64,000 nt of DNA from Saccharomonospora piscinae (lineage in GTDB: Bacteria; Actinomycetota; Actinomycetes; Mycobacteriales; Pseudonocardiaceae): assembly GCF_005862235.1 (NCBI RefSeq), contig NZ_VCEK01000001.1:868001-932000 (forward strand). The letters run 5' to 3'. Both the position numbers and the translations under genes were made by a program. Shown in pieces: positions 9,435-18,836 of this stretch (position 1 is the stretch's first letter; every line of letters begins with the position of its first letter). The notes under the pieces were generated by a model. It saw nothing but the letters and a program-made list of their open reading frames with translations, did no database searches and was not told the DNA's origin.

Positions 9435-9539
9435 GCCATGGGCGCAGCGCCCAGGATTTCGGGGTGCCGATGGGCTCTGCGCCCGGTGACGGTGGACGAA
9501 GCGCCCACGACATGCCAGGGTCACTGAGATGACGACGGC
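9435..9539. repeat. Direct repeat copy B (pairs with 901-1006)
   Basis: Second copy of the about 92-base repeat, 8534 bases from copy A and in the same orientation. Here the fold is better: GGGCGCAG (9440-9447) pairs with CTGCGCCC (9476-9483), enclosing CCCA/TGGG. The repeat ends in the first codons of the PucR-type gene at 9529, so in this copy it forms the gene's promoter/leader. Confidence 0.85.
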
Positions 9540-10779
9540 ACCGGGCGATCCGGCCGGCGGGGAGGTGTCCTCGCCGGCGAGGGCAGCGCTGCGGCTGCTC
9601 AGCCTGGCCCTCATGGAGGAACTGGACACCCTCGCCGATCGCCTGACGCTGCTGGTGCTGCGCGCCGAACCATCGTACGCGGAGCTCGGGGTGTCGGCGC
9701 CCGACGCGCTGCGCGAGAACCTCAGGGCGAATCTGCAGCGGGGCATCCAGTCGCTCGGCGGGCTGGTCCCGGCCGGCGTGGACCCGCAGGACACCTCCCG
9801 CGAGACGGGCCGCCTGCGGGCTCGCGAAGGGGTTCCGCTGGAGGCGGTGCTGCGGGCCTACCGGCTCGGCGGCCAGGTGATCTGGGAGGCGCTGCTGTCG
9901 GCGTCGCGGGAGCGGTTCCGGGGCCGCTACGACCGCGAGCTGCTCGCCACCGCGGGCCACGTGTGGCGCGCCATCGACGCCAGTTCCGCGGCGCTCGTGG
10001 ACGACTACCGGCTGGAGGAGTCGCGGCTGCGCAGCCAGGAACTGAGCAAGCGTCACGCGTTCCTCAACGCGCTGCTCGACGGGCAGGGCGCGGACGCGGC
10101 GCTCGCCCAGGAGGCCGCGACCGTGCTGGGGCTTCCCACGTGCGGGCCGATGCTGTGCGTCGTGGCACCCGTCGACACCGCCACCGACGAGCCGCTGCGT
10201 TCCCCGCGAGACGCGCTCGCCACACACGGGATCGTGTCCTCGTGGCACGTGCGGCCCTCCGACATCGTGGGTCTCGTCGCGCTGGGCGACCGGTCCCCCG
10301 CCGACGCGCTCGCCGCGCTGCGCCCCTCGGTCACGGGCCGGGCGGGAGCCTCGCCGGTGATCACTTCACTGGCGCAGGTGGCGGACGCCTACACGCTGGC
10401 GCGGACGGCGGCGAGGACGCTGTGCGGCGCTGGAGTGGCGTTCCTCGACGATCACCTGCCCGAGGCACTGCTCGTCGGCAGCCCCGAACTGACGGGCAGG
10501 CTCGTGCGGGTGGCGTTCGGCGGACTGCTCGACCTCCCGGCGCACGAGCGCGAGACGCTGTTCTCGACGCTGGAGGCGGTGATCGACAGCGGCGGCTCGC
10601 CGACGCGGGCCGCGCAGCGGCTCTACTGCCATCGCAACACCGTGATCTACCGCCTTCAGCGGGTCGAGGCGGTCACCGGCCGCTCGCCGTCGAAGGCGCG
10701 CGACCGCCTGCTGCTCAACCTCGGCCTGCTCGCACTGCGGCGCTCCGGCGACGGCACGGGCACGGCGCTCAGTCGCTAA
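9529..10779 (+). CDS. PucR/CdaR-type helix-turn-helix regulator
   Basis: 416-residue regulator. Residues about 1-190 form a helical sensor-like region (RsbT co-antagonist/RsbRD-like, with LEAVLRAYRLGGQVIWEAL). The centre resembles a degenerate GGDEF-like domain. The C-terminus carries the PucR helix-turn-helix (SPTRAAQRLYCHRNTVIYRL, then GRSPSKARDRLLL). It lies immediately downstream of repeat B and may originally have been divergent from the ABC ATPase at the left edge. Its 3' end overlaps the manganese catalase stop by 11 bases in convergent orientation. Target genes unknown. Confidence 0.85.
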   Translation: MTTAPGDPAGGEVSSPARAALRLLSLALMEELDTLADRLTLLVLRAEPSYAELGVSAPDALRENLRANLQRGIQSLGGLVPAGVDPQDTSRETGRLRAREGVPLEAVLRAYRLGGQVIWEALLSASRERFRGRYDRELLATAGHVWRAIDASSAALVDDYRLEESRLRSQELSKRHAFLNALLDGQGADAALAQEAATVLGLPTCGPMLCVVAPVDTATDEPLRSPRDALATHGIVSSWHVRPSDIVGLVALGDRSPADALAALRPSVTGRAGASPVITSLAQVADAYTLARTAARTLCGAGVAFLDDHLPEALLVGSPELTGRLVRVAFGGLLDLPAHERETLFSTLEAVIDSGGSPTRAAQRLYCHRNTVIYRLQRVEAVTGRSPSKARDRLLLNLGLLALRRSGDGTGTALSR

Positions 10780-11668
10780 ACTCCTCCTTCAACCGGCCCA
10801 CCATGCCCTTGCCACCGGTCAGCTTCGGATCGGCGGGCGCGCCCTTGGAGCCGTCGTAGCTGGCGAACAGCTTCGGGTCCGGCGCCGGAGCCTCGCCCGG
10901 GCCACCCAGCGGCCTGGGTTCGGTGACGATGCCCATCGAGTGGGAACCGTCCGGTGCGGTGCCGTTGGCCCACCGGCCGCGCGCCGACTCGTCGCCCTCG
11001 GACAGGTTCCACAGGCTCGTGGCGTGGTCGGTGTGTTCCTCGTCCAGCAGCGCGTTCGGTGCGATGGTGCCCTCGATGCCGTCGGCCTTGAGTTCCTCGA
11101 TCGCCGCGAGCCACAGGTTCTGGTGGTAGGTGTCGCGCGCGAGGTTGAACTTCAACATGTCCTTCACGCCGGGGTCGTCGGTCATGTTGTAGAGGCGCGC
11201 GGTCTGCAGGCGTCCCTGCGCCTCCGCGGCCACGTTGGCACGGAAGTCGGCGAGCAGGTTGCCGCTGGCGATGATGTAGCGGCCGTTCCAGGGCACGCCC
11301 TGGCTGTCGTTCGGCATCGCCCCGCCGCCGCCCACGATCGCCTGCTGCGGGTCCATCCCACCCAGCACCGCCGCCATCACCGGGTCCTGCACGGCCCGCG
11401 TGGTCTCCGTGGCCGGGGCGCCCTCCAGCAGCCGCGCCACCATGGTCGCGAGCATCTCGACGTGCCCGATCTCCTCGGTGGCGATGTCCATGATGAGGTC
11501 CTTGTACTTGCCCTCCATGCGGCAGTTCCAGCCCTGGAACAGGTACTGCATGGTGACCGTCATCTCGCCCCACGCACCGCCGATCAGTTCCTGGAGCTTG
11601 CGCGCGTAGACCGGGTCGGGCTGCTCGGGCTTCGCTTCGAACTGGAGGTGCTTGGTGTGAGTGAACAT
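10769..11668 (-). CDS. Manganese catalase
   Basis: 299-residue di-manganese catalase that disproportionates hydrogen peroxide in the cytoplasm. Seen: the four-helix ferritin-like core with Glu/His ligand segments (GEMTVTMQYLFQGW, ATEEIGHVEMLATM, EAQGRLQTARLYNMTDDPG, then ARDTYHQNLW) and the Gly/Pro-rich extended tail of this family. ATG at 11668 is supported by GGGAG 4 bases upstream and by the conserved N-terminus; the open frame extends further upstream but is arginine-rich noise. Monocistronic by context: 156 bases to the divergent acyltransferase gene and a convergent neighbour at its 3' end. Confidence 0.93.
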   Translation of the reverse strand: MFTHTKHLQFEAKPEQPDPVYARKLQELIGGAWGEMTVTMQYLFQGWNCRMEGKYKDLIMDIATEEIGHVEMLATMVARLLEGAPATETTRAVQDPVMAAVLGGMDPQQAIVGGGGAMPNDSQGVPWNGRYIIASGNLLADFRANVAAEAQGRLQTARLYNMTDDPGVKDMLKFNLARDTYHQNLWLAAIEELKADGIEGTIAPNALLDEEHTDHATSLWNLSEGDESARGRWANGTAPDGSHSMGIVTEPRPLGGPGEAPAPDPKLFASYDGSKGAPADPKLTGGKGMVGRLKEEFSD

Positions 11669-11824
11669 GGTGCTCCCGCGTCGACGTCTCGGTTGGCCCT
11701 GTGCGTGGGAATTGCCGGGGCAACGCCCGGCAAACGGGCGCGGCCTCGTCCCGGAGGGTGAGGTTCTGCGCGTGTCCCGCCCGCCTCGCCGTGCGCGACG
11801 CCGCGCACCTGCCACGCTGAACGG

Positions 11825-13465
11825 ATGCGGACTCCGACGGCACCGCGGTTACTCGTCGTCTCCTGCCCGGACGCACCGGCGTCGCCGGTGCGGGTGCGGC
11901 AGGCGGCCGAGCACGTCTGGCCGACGGTCGACGTGGTCGGCGAGCGGGTCGACGTCCCGGCGACGTGGCTGCCGACGGGTGCCGCGGCAACCAGAACGGC
12001 CAGGACGGCCAGAACGCTGGGCCGCCTGCTCGACCGGGTGCGGCCCGACCTCGTGCTCGTCACCGGGCCGGTGCTGGCGGACGCGCTCGGCCTGTTGCAC
12101 CGGCACCGGGGGCTGGCGCTGCCGTTCGCCCTGTGGGACCCCGACGAACCCACTGACCCCACCTCCACGTCCGGCGATCTCGACACGGTGCTGCGCCGCC
12201 TCGCGCACACCCCGCCCCGCCCCGGCCCACGGCGGCTGCCGGCCTCCGACGCGCTGTTCGCGCACGTCGACACCCCCGCCGCGCCGCAGCATGTGGGCAC
12301 GGTGCTGTTGTTCGACGCGGGACCCGACCTGACCGCCGAGCACGCTGCCGGGATGCTCGCCGGGATTCCGGGTGCCCTGGGCCGGATCACCGCCGCCACC
12401 GCCACCCGCGCTGCCAGGTGGGTCCCGGTCCCCGGCCGAGGCGCGGCCTCCGGCGTTGAGGTCGTCTCGTCGCCCGAACTCGGCCCCCAGGTCGACGCGT
12501 TCTTCTCCGAACCCCTGCGCGCCGGGTGCGCGGCAGGGGCGATGCGGCTGGTCACCGGACTCCCCGACGGTCGCAGGGCGCTGCTGGTGAAGCTGCACCA
12601 CGCGCTCGGCGACGGCATGACCGTGCTCCAGGCCCTGCTGTCGGACACCGACGACGCGGGACGCCTGTCGTGGTCGTCGAGACCGGCCCCGGCCGTGGGC
12701 GGCACCGGAGTGCCCGGCCTGCGGGCCGGTGCGGGAACGGCACTCGCCGGGCTCCGGCGCCTGGCGGCGGGGGGCCGGGCGCCGGCCGCGCCGACCGACG
12801 GACCCGTCACCACCGCACGACGGCACCACGCGCTCGCGCTGCTGCCCGGGCGCGCGGTGCGCACCCGCGCGAACGCGCTCGGGGCGAGCGCGGCGGAGTT
12901 CCTCCTCGGCGTGTTCGCCCAGGCATGGCACGAGACCGGGCTCGCCGGGCGCGCGGAGCGGTTCCGGCTGATGGTCCCGTGGTCGGTGCGCGGGACCGGC
13001 GACCTGCGAACGGCGGGCAACCAGACCGGAGCCGTGCCCGTGGACCTTCCCGTGGGGCCGATGCCGTTACCCGGCCGGGTGGAGCGCGTCGCGGCGGAGC
13101 TGCGCTCGCGCACCGGCGGCGGCGTTCCCGAGGCCGCCAGTCTCGTCGTCCAGGCTCTCGGCGCGCTGCCGCCCCCGGCGCATCGTGCGGCGGCACGGCT
13201 GATGTACCGCGGCGGGTGGTTCAACGCCGTCGGCACGGTCATGCCGGGTCCACGGCGGGAGGTGCGCTGGCACGGCGCGGTGATGTCGGTGGCCTACCCC
13301 GTGCTGTCGCTCGCGCCCGGCACCGGACTGGCGTGGGGCGCGCTCACCTGGGGTCCGTGGATCACGCTGGGCCTCACGGCCACTCCGGAATGGGGCGGGG
13401 TCGCCGACGCCGTCACCGACCGGATGTCCGCCCTGGTGGCGGAGCACGCCGGACAACGGTCATGA
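11825..13465 (+). CDS. Wax-ester synthase/DGAT-like acyltransferase with extra N-terminal domain
   Basis: 546 residues. From about residue 140 it is a WS/DGAT-family O-acyltransferase: PASDALFAHVDTPAAPQHVGT matches the usual N-terminus of the family, and LLVKLHHALGDGMTVL carries the catalytic HHxxxDG. Residues 1-130 are not part of that family and look like the first half of a Rossmann-type glycosyltransferase domain (LLVVSCPDAP at the start, RPDLVLVTGPVLADALG later), without the nucleotide-sugar half. It is coupled by ATGA to an SDR gene. The pair might acylate and reduce a lipid or polyketide alcohol; the product is unknown. Confidence 0.75.
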   Translation: MRTPTAPRLLVVSCPDAPASPVRVRQAAEHVWPTVDVVGERVDVPATWLPTGAAATRTARTARTLGRLLDRVRPDLVLVTGPVLADALGLLHRHRGLALPFALWDPDEPTDPTSTSGDLDTVLRRLAHTPPRPGPRRLPASDALFAHVDTPAAPQHVGTVLLFDAGPDLTAEHAAGMLAGIPGALGRITAATATRAARWVPVPGRGAASGVEVVSSPELGPQVDAFFSEPLRAGCAAGAMRLVTGLPDGRRALLVKLHHALGDGMTVLQALLSDTDDAGRLSWSSRPAPAVGGTGVPGLRAGAGTALAGLRRLAAGGRAPAAPTDGPVTTARRHHALALLPGRAVRTRANALGASAAEFLLGVFAQAWHETGLAGRAERFRLMVPWSVRGTGDLRTAGNQTGAVPVDLPVGPMPLPGRVERVAAELRSRTGGGVPEAASLVVQALGALPPPAHRAAARLMYRGGWFNAVGTVMPGPRREVRWHGAVMSVAYPVLSLAPGTGLAWGALTWGPWITLGLTATPEWGGVADAVTDRMSALVAEHAGQRS

Positions 13466-14202
13466 TCGCCCCCGGCACGCGCGTGCTCGTCACCGGTGGA
13501 TCGTCGGGCATCGGCGCGGCCACGGCGGCGACGTTCGCCTCCCGGGGCTGCGCCGTCGTGGTGGTAGGACGCGACTCCGGCGCCCTCGCCGAGGTGGCCC
13601 GGCGCACCGGCGCGAGACCGTGCCGTGCCGATCTCACCGAGCCGGACGCCGTCGACGCGGTGCTGGCCGAGGCGGGCGAGGTGGACGTCGTGGTGGCGGC
13701 GGCCGGGGTGGGCTGGGCCGGGAGACTCGCCGACATGCCCGACCGGGACATCGAGACGCTGCTCCGGACCAACGTGCTCGCCCCGGCGCGACTGGCCCGC
13801 GCGGTGTTGCCGGACATGGCCCGGCGCGGGCGGGGCCACCTCGTGTTCGTCTCGTCCATCGCGGGTCATCTGGCCGTGGCCGACGAGGCCGTGTACTCCG
13901 CGACGAAGGCCGCGGTGAACACGCTCGCGGGCAGTCTCCGCCACGAGGCCCGCCGGCACGGTGTGGGCGTCTCGATCGTCGTGCCCGGCGTGGTCGACAC
14001 CGCGTTCTTCACGCGGCGTGGCACGCCGTACCACCGACGCACCCCGCGTCCCGTCGCGGCGGAGGTCGTGGCGGCGGCCGTCGTCCGCGCGGTGGAACAC
14101 CGCCGCGCGGAGGTGTTCGTGCCGCGCTGGCTGCGCCTGCCCGCGCGGTTACGCGGTCTCGCGCCGGGCCTCACGGACGCGGCGCAGCGCCGCTTCGGGT
14201 GA
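13462..14202 (+). CDS. Short-chain dehydrogenase/reductase
   Basis: 246-residue classical SDR. Seen: TGGSSGIG cofactor motif near the N-terminus, DVVVAAAGVG (NNAG equivalent), the active-site Ser in VFVSSIAG, and YSATK with the catalytic Tyr and Lys. An Arg after the second strand (VVVGRDSG) favours NADP(H). The ATG overlaps the acyltransferase stop (ATGA), so the two form a unit. It converges on the hopanoid operon with a 42-base gap. Substrate not predictable; a lipid-related carbonyl is suggested by the partner. Confidence 0.88.
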   Translation: MIAPGTRVLVTGGSSGIGAATAATFASRGCAVVVVGRDSGALAEVARRTGARPCRADLTEPDAVDAVLAEAGEVDVVVAAAGVGWAGRLADMPDRDIETLLRTNVLAPARLARAVLPDMARRGRGHLVFVSSIAGHLAVADEAVYSATKAAVNTLAGSLRHEARRHGVGVSIVVPGVVDTAFFTRRGTPYHRRTPRPVAAEVVAAAVVRAVEHRRAEVFVPRWLRLPARLRGLAPGLTDAAQRRFG

Positions 14203-14244
14203 CGTCCCGGTGAGCCATGAGCCAGGCCAGGGTGCCGGGATCGG

Positions 14245-15255
14245 TCACAGGCCCTTGGCCGCCCGCAGCGACTCCTTGAGCGAACCCAGCGTGGCCAGCA
14301 CAGCCGTCGGCTCGTAGCCACAGTGCGCCATGCAGTTCGCGCAGCGCGGGTCACGGCCCCGACCGTAGGACTCCCAGTCGGTCGTCTCGACGAGTTCGGC
14401 GTAGGTGCTCGCGTAGCCGTCGCTCATCAGGTAGCACGGCTTCTGCCAGCCGAACAGCGAGTACGACGGCACGCCCCACGCGGTGCAGCCGAAGTCGACC
14501 TTGCCTTCCAGGAAGTCGAGGAACAGCGGCGAATGGTTGAGCCGCCACCGTTTGCGGTTGCCGCCCGCGAACGCCTTGCGGAACAACTCCCGCGTCTCCT
14601 GCACGCCCAGGAAGTGTTCCTGGTCCGGCGCCTTCTCGTAGGCGTAGGCCGGGGAGACCATCATCTCGTCCACCCCGACGTCGTCGTTGAGGAAGTCGAG
14701 CACGTCGATCAGGGTCTGCGGGGTGTCAGTGTTGAACACGGTCGTGTTCGTGGTGACGCGGAAGCCCCGCCGCTGGAGTTCGGCGATCGCCTCCATCACC
14801 TCGTCGAACACACCCTCCTTGGCGACAGCGGTGTCGTGCCGCTCCCGCAGGCCGTCCACGTGTACGGCGAACGCGAAGTAACGCGACGGCCGCAGGTCCA
14901 GCTTGTCGATCTTGCGGCGGAGCAGGGCGGCGTTCGTGCAGAGGAAAACGTACTTCTTCCGCCGCACCAGCTCATTGACCATCGTGTCGATCTCGGGGTG
15001 CATCAGCGGCTCTCCCCCGGCGATCGACACCATCGGCGCCCCGCACTCCTCGATGGCGTTGATCGCCTGCTCCACCGGCATGCGCTGTTTCAGCACACTC
15101 GCCGGGTGCTGGATCTTGCCGCATCCCGGACAGCCCAGATTGCAGGCGAACAGCGGCTCCAACTCCACGATGAGCGGGAACTTGGAGCGCCGTCGCAGCT
15201 TCTGGGCCAGCAGGTAGCGCGCGATGCGCAGACTCTGATGCCACGGCATGCTCAT
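14245..15255 (-). CDS. hpnH: Adenosyl-hopene transferase, radical SAM (HpnH)
   Basis: 336-residue radical SAM enzyme that adds the 5'-deoxyadenosyl group to diploptene, giving an adenosylhopane-type intermediate. Seen: the CNLGCPGC cluster motif (CxxxCxxC) near residue 40, the SAM-binding segment SIAGGEPLMHPEID, and HpnH-typical QHPASVLKQRM plus a Cys-containing C-terminal segment (CANCMAHCGYEP). Length matches the family. The ATG at 15255 overlaps the hpnG stop (ATGA); AAGGAGG lies upstream. Last gene of the hopanoid operon. Confidence 0.95.
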   Translation of the reverse strand: MSMPWHQSLRIARYLLAQKLRRRSKFPLIVELEPLFACNLGCPGCGKIQHPASVLKQRMPVEQAINAIEECGAPMVSIAGGEPLMHPEIDTMVNELVRRKKYVFLCTNAALLRRKIDKLDLRPSRYFAFAVHVDGLRERHDTAVAKEGVFDEVMEAIAELQRRGFRVTTNTTVFNTDTPQTLIDVLDFLNDDVGVDEMMVSPAYAYEKAPDQEHFLGVQETRELFRKAFAGGNRKRWRLNHSPLFLDFLEGKVDFGCTAWGVPSYSLFGWQKPCYLMSDGYASTYAELVETTDWESYGRGRDPRCANCMAHCGYEPTAVLATLGSLKESLRAAKGL

Positions 15256-15929
15256 CGGTGCCGCACCTCCTTCGCAACCTTCACAACGCTGTAGTCCACA
15301 ACGCTGTCGTCTCCGGCCCGCCCCGGCGCGACGGCGCGCGCCCACGCGCGCAGGGCGGGCCCGGCAGCCGCCAGCGCGGTCAGCGCCGCGACCCCGCCCG
15401 GCACCGTCGCCGGGCTCACCAGCGGACGGCTCGGGGTGTCCACCACCGCGCGCAGCACGACGGCGGGCCGCCCCTCACCCACCAGCTCCAGCAGCGAACC
15501 CGATTCCATGTCCAGTGCCACGGCGTTCCCCGCCGGGACGGACCCAACCCGGGCAACCACCCGGTCGGACTGCGATACCACGCCACGGTGAACCCGCCGG
15601 GTGAACCCGCGGTGCCGGCGCAGCGCGGCGGCGAGCAACGGCGCCGCGGGGCATCGCCACGTCGCGTGCGGCGCGTCGACGACCTCGCCGACGACGACGT
15701 CCCCTGGTCGCGCGTCGCGGGTGAGCGCACCGGCGACGCCGACCACCGCCACGGCGGCGGCCGGGTTGCGGCGCAACGCCGCGAGGACGGCCGCCTCCCG
15801 GCGCGCGCGCATCCCCGCCCACACGACGGCCACGACGTCGCGGCCCCGCGACCCCGCCCGCACGCTGACCGCCTCCACGGCCAGCGGGCAGATCACCAGC
15901 AGGTCGTCAACCCGGCCCGGCACGGTCAC
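15252..15929 (-). CDS. hpnG: Hopanoid-associated nucleosidase/phosphorylase (HpnG)
   Basis: 225-residue PNP/MTAN-like protein. In hopanoid pathways HpnG removes adenine from adenosylhopane to give a (phospho)ribosylhopane. Seen: VVGVAGALTRDARPGDVVVGEV as in nucleoside phosphorylases (this segment is split by the usual GA-rich loop) and ALDMESGSLL with the ribose-binding Met-Glu pair. It overlaps the upstream squalene-hopene cyclase by 23 bases and hpnH by 4. The family's sequence is loosely conserved, so assignment rests partly on position between shc and hpnH. Confidence 0.88.
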   Translation of the reverse strand: MTVPGRVDDLLVICPLAVEAVSVRAGSRGRDVVAVVWAGMRARREAAVLAALRRNPAAAVAVVGVAGALTRDARPGDVVVGEVVDAPHATWRCPAAPLLAAALRRHRGFTRRVHRGVVSQSDRVVARVGSVPAGNAVALDMESGSLLELVGEGRPAVVLRAVVDTPSRPLVSPATVPGGVAALTALAAAGPALRAWARAVAPGRAGDDSVVDYSVVKVAKEVRHR

Positions 15930-17832
15930 CGCTCCCGGCGGTGTCGAGGTACCGGCCGAGTGCGGACAGCGGAAACACGACGCGGTACAGGTGGTAGTTG
16001 ATGTAGAAGTCGCCGGGGAATCCGGTTCCGGTGAACTGCGGTTCGTCCCAGCCGCCGTCGGCGCGCTGGGTGGCCACCAGCCACTCCACCCCCCGGCGCA
16101 CGAGATCGCCCCGTTCTCCCGCGGCCAGCAACGCCAGCAGCGCCCACGCGGTCTGCGACGGCGTGGAGGCGCCCCGGCCCGCCCACGCCCGGTCGGTGTA
16201 GGAACGCAGATCCTCGCCCCAGCCGCCGTCGGCGTTCTGGTGCGCCGCGAGCCAGTTCACGGCGGCGCGCACGGCCTGGTGCGAGCGCTCGATCCCGCAG
16301 GCGACCAGCGCGGGCACGACGGCACCCGTGCCGTAGACGTAGTTGGCGCCCCACCGCCCGAACCACGAGCCGTCCGCCTCCTGCCGTTCCAGCAACCAGC
16401 GCACGCCGCGCCGCGCCGCGGCCTGTCCGGCCAGGCCGCGCGCCGCCAGCAGCTCGACGATGTGGGCGGTGACGTCGGCCGACGGCGGGTCGATCACCGC
16501 ACCGAAGTCGCAGAACGGCAGCTTCTCGCACAACGTCCGGGTGTTGTCGGCGTCGAACGCGCCCCAGCCGCCGTCGGCCGACTGCATGGCCACCAGCCAG
16601 TCGGTGGCGCGGTCCACGGTCGCGGCCAGGCGCGCGGGCTCGGGGTGCCGTACCCGGCGCAGCGCCAGCAGCACCTCGGCGGTGTCGTCGGTGTCCGGGT
16701 AGTGGTCGTTGGCGAACTCGAAGGCCCAGCCCGACGGCGGCACTCCCGGCCTGCGCACCTGCCAGTCGCCTTCCGAGCGGATCTCCTCGCGCAGCAGCCA
16801 GTCCGTCGCCCGGACGAGCGCCGGATCGTCCGGTGGGGTACCCGAGTCCAGCAGGGCCGTCATCGCCAGGCCGGTGTCCCACACCGGCGACTGGCACGCC
16901 TCCAGTCTGCGGACCCAGCCGTCCGGGGTGCGCTCGCGCACCGTGAAGCCCTCGAGGCCGTCCAGCGCCTTGCGGATCACCGGGTGGTCCACCGGATACC
17001 CGCGCAGGTGCAGCGCGAGGATCGAGTAGACCCACGGCGGCTGGATGCCGCCCCACCCGCCGTCCGCCTCCTGGCGGTCGAGGATCCAGCGCTCCGCCTT
17101 CTCCAGCGCGCGCCTGCGCAGCGGCCGCACGGGAAGCCGTTCCACCCGGTGCAACACGGCGTCGAGGCCGTGAAACACACCCGACCACGACAGCAGCGAC
17201 TCGGACTCGCGGCGCCGCACGCCGGTGCGCAGCTCCCGCACGCCGAACCCGAGCGGCCTGCTCGGTCGCGCGGACCCGACGATGGTCAGCGGAACGACGG
17301 TCTGCCTCGCCCAGCACGCCCAGTCGTAGACGTTGAGCGGGAACCAGCCGGGAAGCAGCACCATCTCCGGTGGCAGCACCGGCAGCTCACGCCACGACCA
17401 CTGCCCGAACAGGGCCAGCCAGATGCGGGTGAACACCCTGGTGGCCTCAAGCCCACCACTGTCGAGAATGTACTCGCGGGCGCGCCGCAGGTGTGCCGCG
17501 TCCAGCGGATCACCGGCCAGCCGCAGCGCGGTGTAGGCCTCGACGGTCGTCGACAGGTCGGCGGGACCGCCCCGGAAGTTCGACCACGTGCCGTCCTCGC
17601 GCTGCCGCGACCGGATCCAGCGGGCCGTCTCGTCGACGACGTTCTCGTCGTCGATGCCGAGGAACCGCCGCAGCAGCAGGTCCTCGGCCTCCATCGTCAC
17701 GTTCGTCTCCAGCTCGCCCTTCCACCAGCCCTCGCCGTGCTGGCGCGACAGCAGGTGGGCTCGGGCGGCGTCGGCGCACGCCCGCGCCGCCTCGCGGGTC
17801 GGGGCGGCCTCTCGCGGCAACAGCTCGGTCAT
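15907..17832 (-). CDS. shc: Squalene-hopene cyclase
   Basis: 641-residue class II triterpene cyclase, normally a monotopic membrane protein; it protonates squalene and cyclises it to hopene/hopanol. Seen: the catalytic DTDD acid motif (HYPDTDDTAEVL, about residue 380) and repeated QW motifs, such as QREDGTWSNF, QEADGGWGGIQ, QSADGGWGAF, QEADGSWFGRWG, QNADGGWGED and QRADGGWDEPQ. Length is typical. ATG at 17832 overlaps the polyprenyl synthase TGA (ATGA). Complete and apparently functional. Confidence 0.96.
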   Translation of the reverse strand: MTELLPREAAPTREAARACADAARAHLLSRQHGEGWWKGELETNVTMEAEDLLLRRFLGIDDENVVDETARWIRSRQREDGTWSNFRGGPADLSTTVEAYTALRLAGDPLDAAHLRRAREYILDSGGLEATRVFTRIWLALFGQWSWRELPVLPPEMVLLPGWFPLNVYDWACWARQTVVPLTIVGSARPSRPLGFGVRELRTGVRRRESESLLSWSGVFHGLDAVLHRVERLPVRPLRRRALEKAERWILDRQEADGGWGGIQPPWVYSILALHLRGYPVDHPVIRKALDGLEGFTVRERTPDGWVRRLEACQSPVWDTGLAMTALLDSGTPPDDPALVRATDWLLREEIRSEGDWQVRRPGVPPSGWAFEFANDHYPDTDDTAEVLLALRRVRHPEPARLAATVDRATDWLVAMQSADGGWGAFDADNTRTLCEKLPFCDFGAVIDPPSADVTAHIVELLAARGLAGQAAARRGVRWLLERQEADGSWFGRWGANYVYGTGAVVPALVACGIERSHQAVRAAVNWLAAHQNADGGWGEDLRSYTDRAWAGRGASTPSQTAWALLALLAAGERGDLVRRGVEWLVATQRADGGWDEPQFTGTGFPGDFYINYHLYRVVFPLSALGRYLDTAGSGDRAGPG

Positions 17833-18836
17833 CGGTCACGCTCCACGACGAACCTGGTCAACTCGGCCAGCGCGGCACGGATGCCGGCAGGTGGGTCCAC
17901 CGCGGCCAGCGCGGCCTCCGCGTCGGCGACATAGCGCCGGGCTCGCCGCCGCGTCCAGGTCAGCGCACCGGTCTGTTCGACCAGCGCCGCCATCCTCCGC
18001 ACGTCGGTCTCGCTGGGCACCTGCTCACGCCGGTAGAACTCGCGCAACTCCGCCGCGCTGCCGGTGTCCGAGCTCAGCGCGGCGACCACCGGCACCGACT
18101 TCTTGCGCACACGAAGGTCCGCGAGCACCGGTTTGCCCGTGACCTCGGGGGCTCCCAGGATGCCGAGCAAGTCGTCCACGAGCTGGAAGCCCATACCGAG
18201 GTTGCGGCCGAAGTCCCCGAGCGCCGACACGGCCGGGCCGCCCGCCCCACCCAGCAACGCGCCCAGCTCCGCCGCGCACGCCATGAGCGAGGCGGTCTTG
18301 CCGTCCTCCATGCGCAGGCACTCCTCGACCCCCACCGTCGCCCGGTGCTCGAAGTCCAGGTCGGCGCTCTGCCCCTCGATGAGCCTGCGCACCGCCGTGG
18401 TGAGGCACCGGCTCGCGGTGCGGTCGCCCGCCGCGTCCAGCACCTCCACGGCCAGGGTCAGCAGCGCGTCACCCGCCAGGATGGCGGCGGGCGTGCCGAA
18501 CAGCCGCCACACGGTGGGCCGGTGCCTGCGCTCGGTGTCGCCGTCCATGACGTCGTCGTGCAGCAACGAGAAGTTGTGCACCAGTTCCACCGCCACGGCT
18601 CCCGGCAGCGCGGGCTCCGGCCGCGCCCCGACGGCCTGGGCGGCGAGCAGCGCGAGCGCGGGACGCAGCGCCTTGCCCCCGCCTCCCTCCACGGCCTCGC
18701 CGCGCTCGTCGGTCCAGCCGAGGTGGTAGCCGACGATGCGCCGCATCGCTGGCTCCAGGGTGGCCACCGCGTCCCTCAGGGCCGGTCGCACCAGTGCCTG
18801 GGTGGCGCTCACCTCGGTGGGCATGGTCGCAGTCAT
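17829..18836 (-). CDS. Polyprenyl (FPP/GGPP-type) diphosphate synthase
   Basis: 335-residue trans-isoprenyl diphosphate synthase. Seen: GGKALRPAL, first aspartate-rich motif LLHDDVMD, and second motif GFQLVDDLLGI, whose final Asp is Gly as in many actinobacterial members. Embedded between hpnE and shc with 4-base overlaps on both sides, it most likely supplies farnesyl diphosphate to HpnC/HpnD. Chain length cannot be read securely: the residues before the first motif (VHNFSLLHDD) would suit C15 or C20. Confidence 0.9.
   Translation of the reverse strand: MTATMPTEVSATQALVRPALRDAVATLEPAMRRIVGYHLGWTDERGEAVEGGGGKALRPALALLAAQAVGARPEPALPGAVAVELVHNFSLLHDDVMDGDTERRHRPTVWRLFGTPAAILAGDALLTLAVEVLDAAGDRTASRCLTTAVRRLIEGQSADLDFEHRATVGVEECLRMEDGKTASLMACAAELGALLGGAGGPAVSALGDFGRNLGMGFQLVDDLLGILGAPEVTGKPVLADLRVRKKSVPVVAALSSDTGSAAELREFYRREQVPSETDVRRMAALVEQTGALTWTRRRARRYVADAEAALAAVDPPAGIRAALAELTRFVVERDR

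Noticed and set aside
11669-11824. Hairpin GCCGGG/CCCGGC between catalase and acyltransferase genes as a regulatory RNA
   Set aside because: A single short GC stem in a GC-rich promoter gap is expected by chance.
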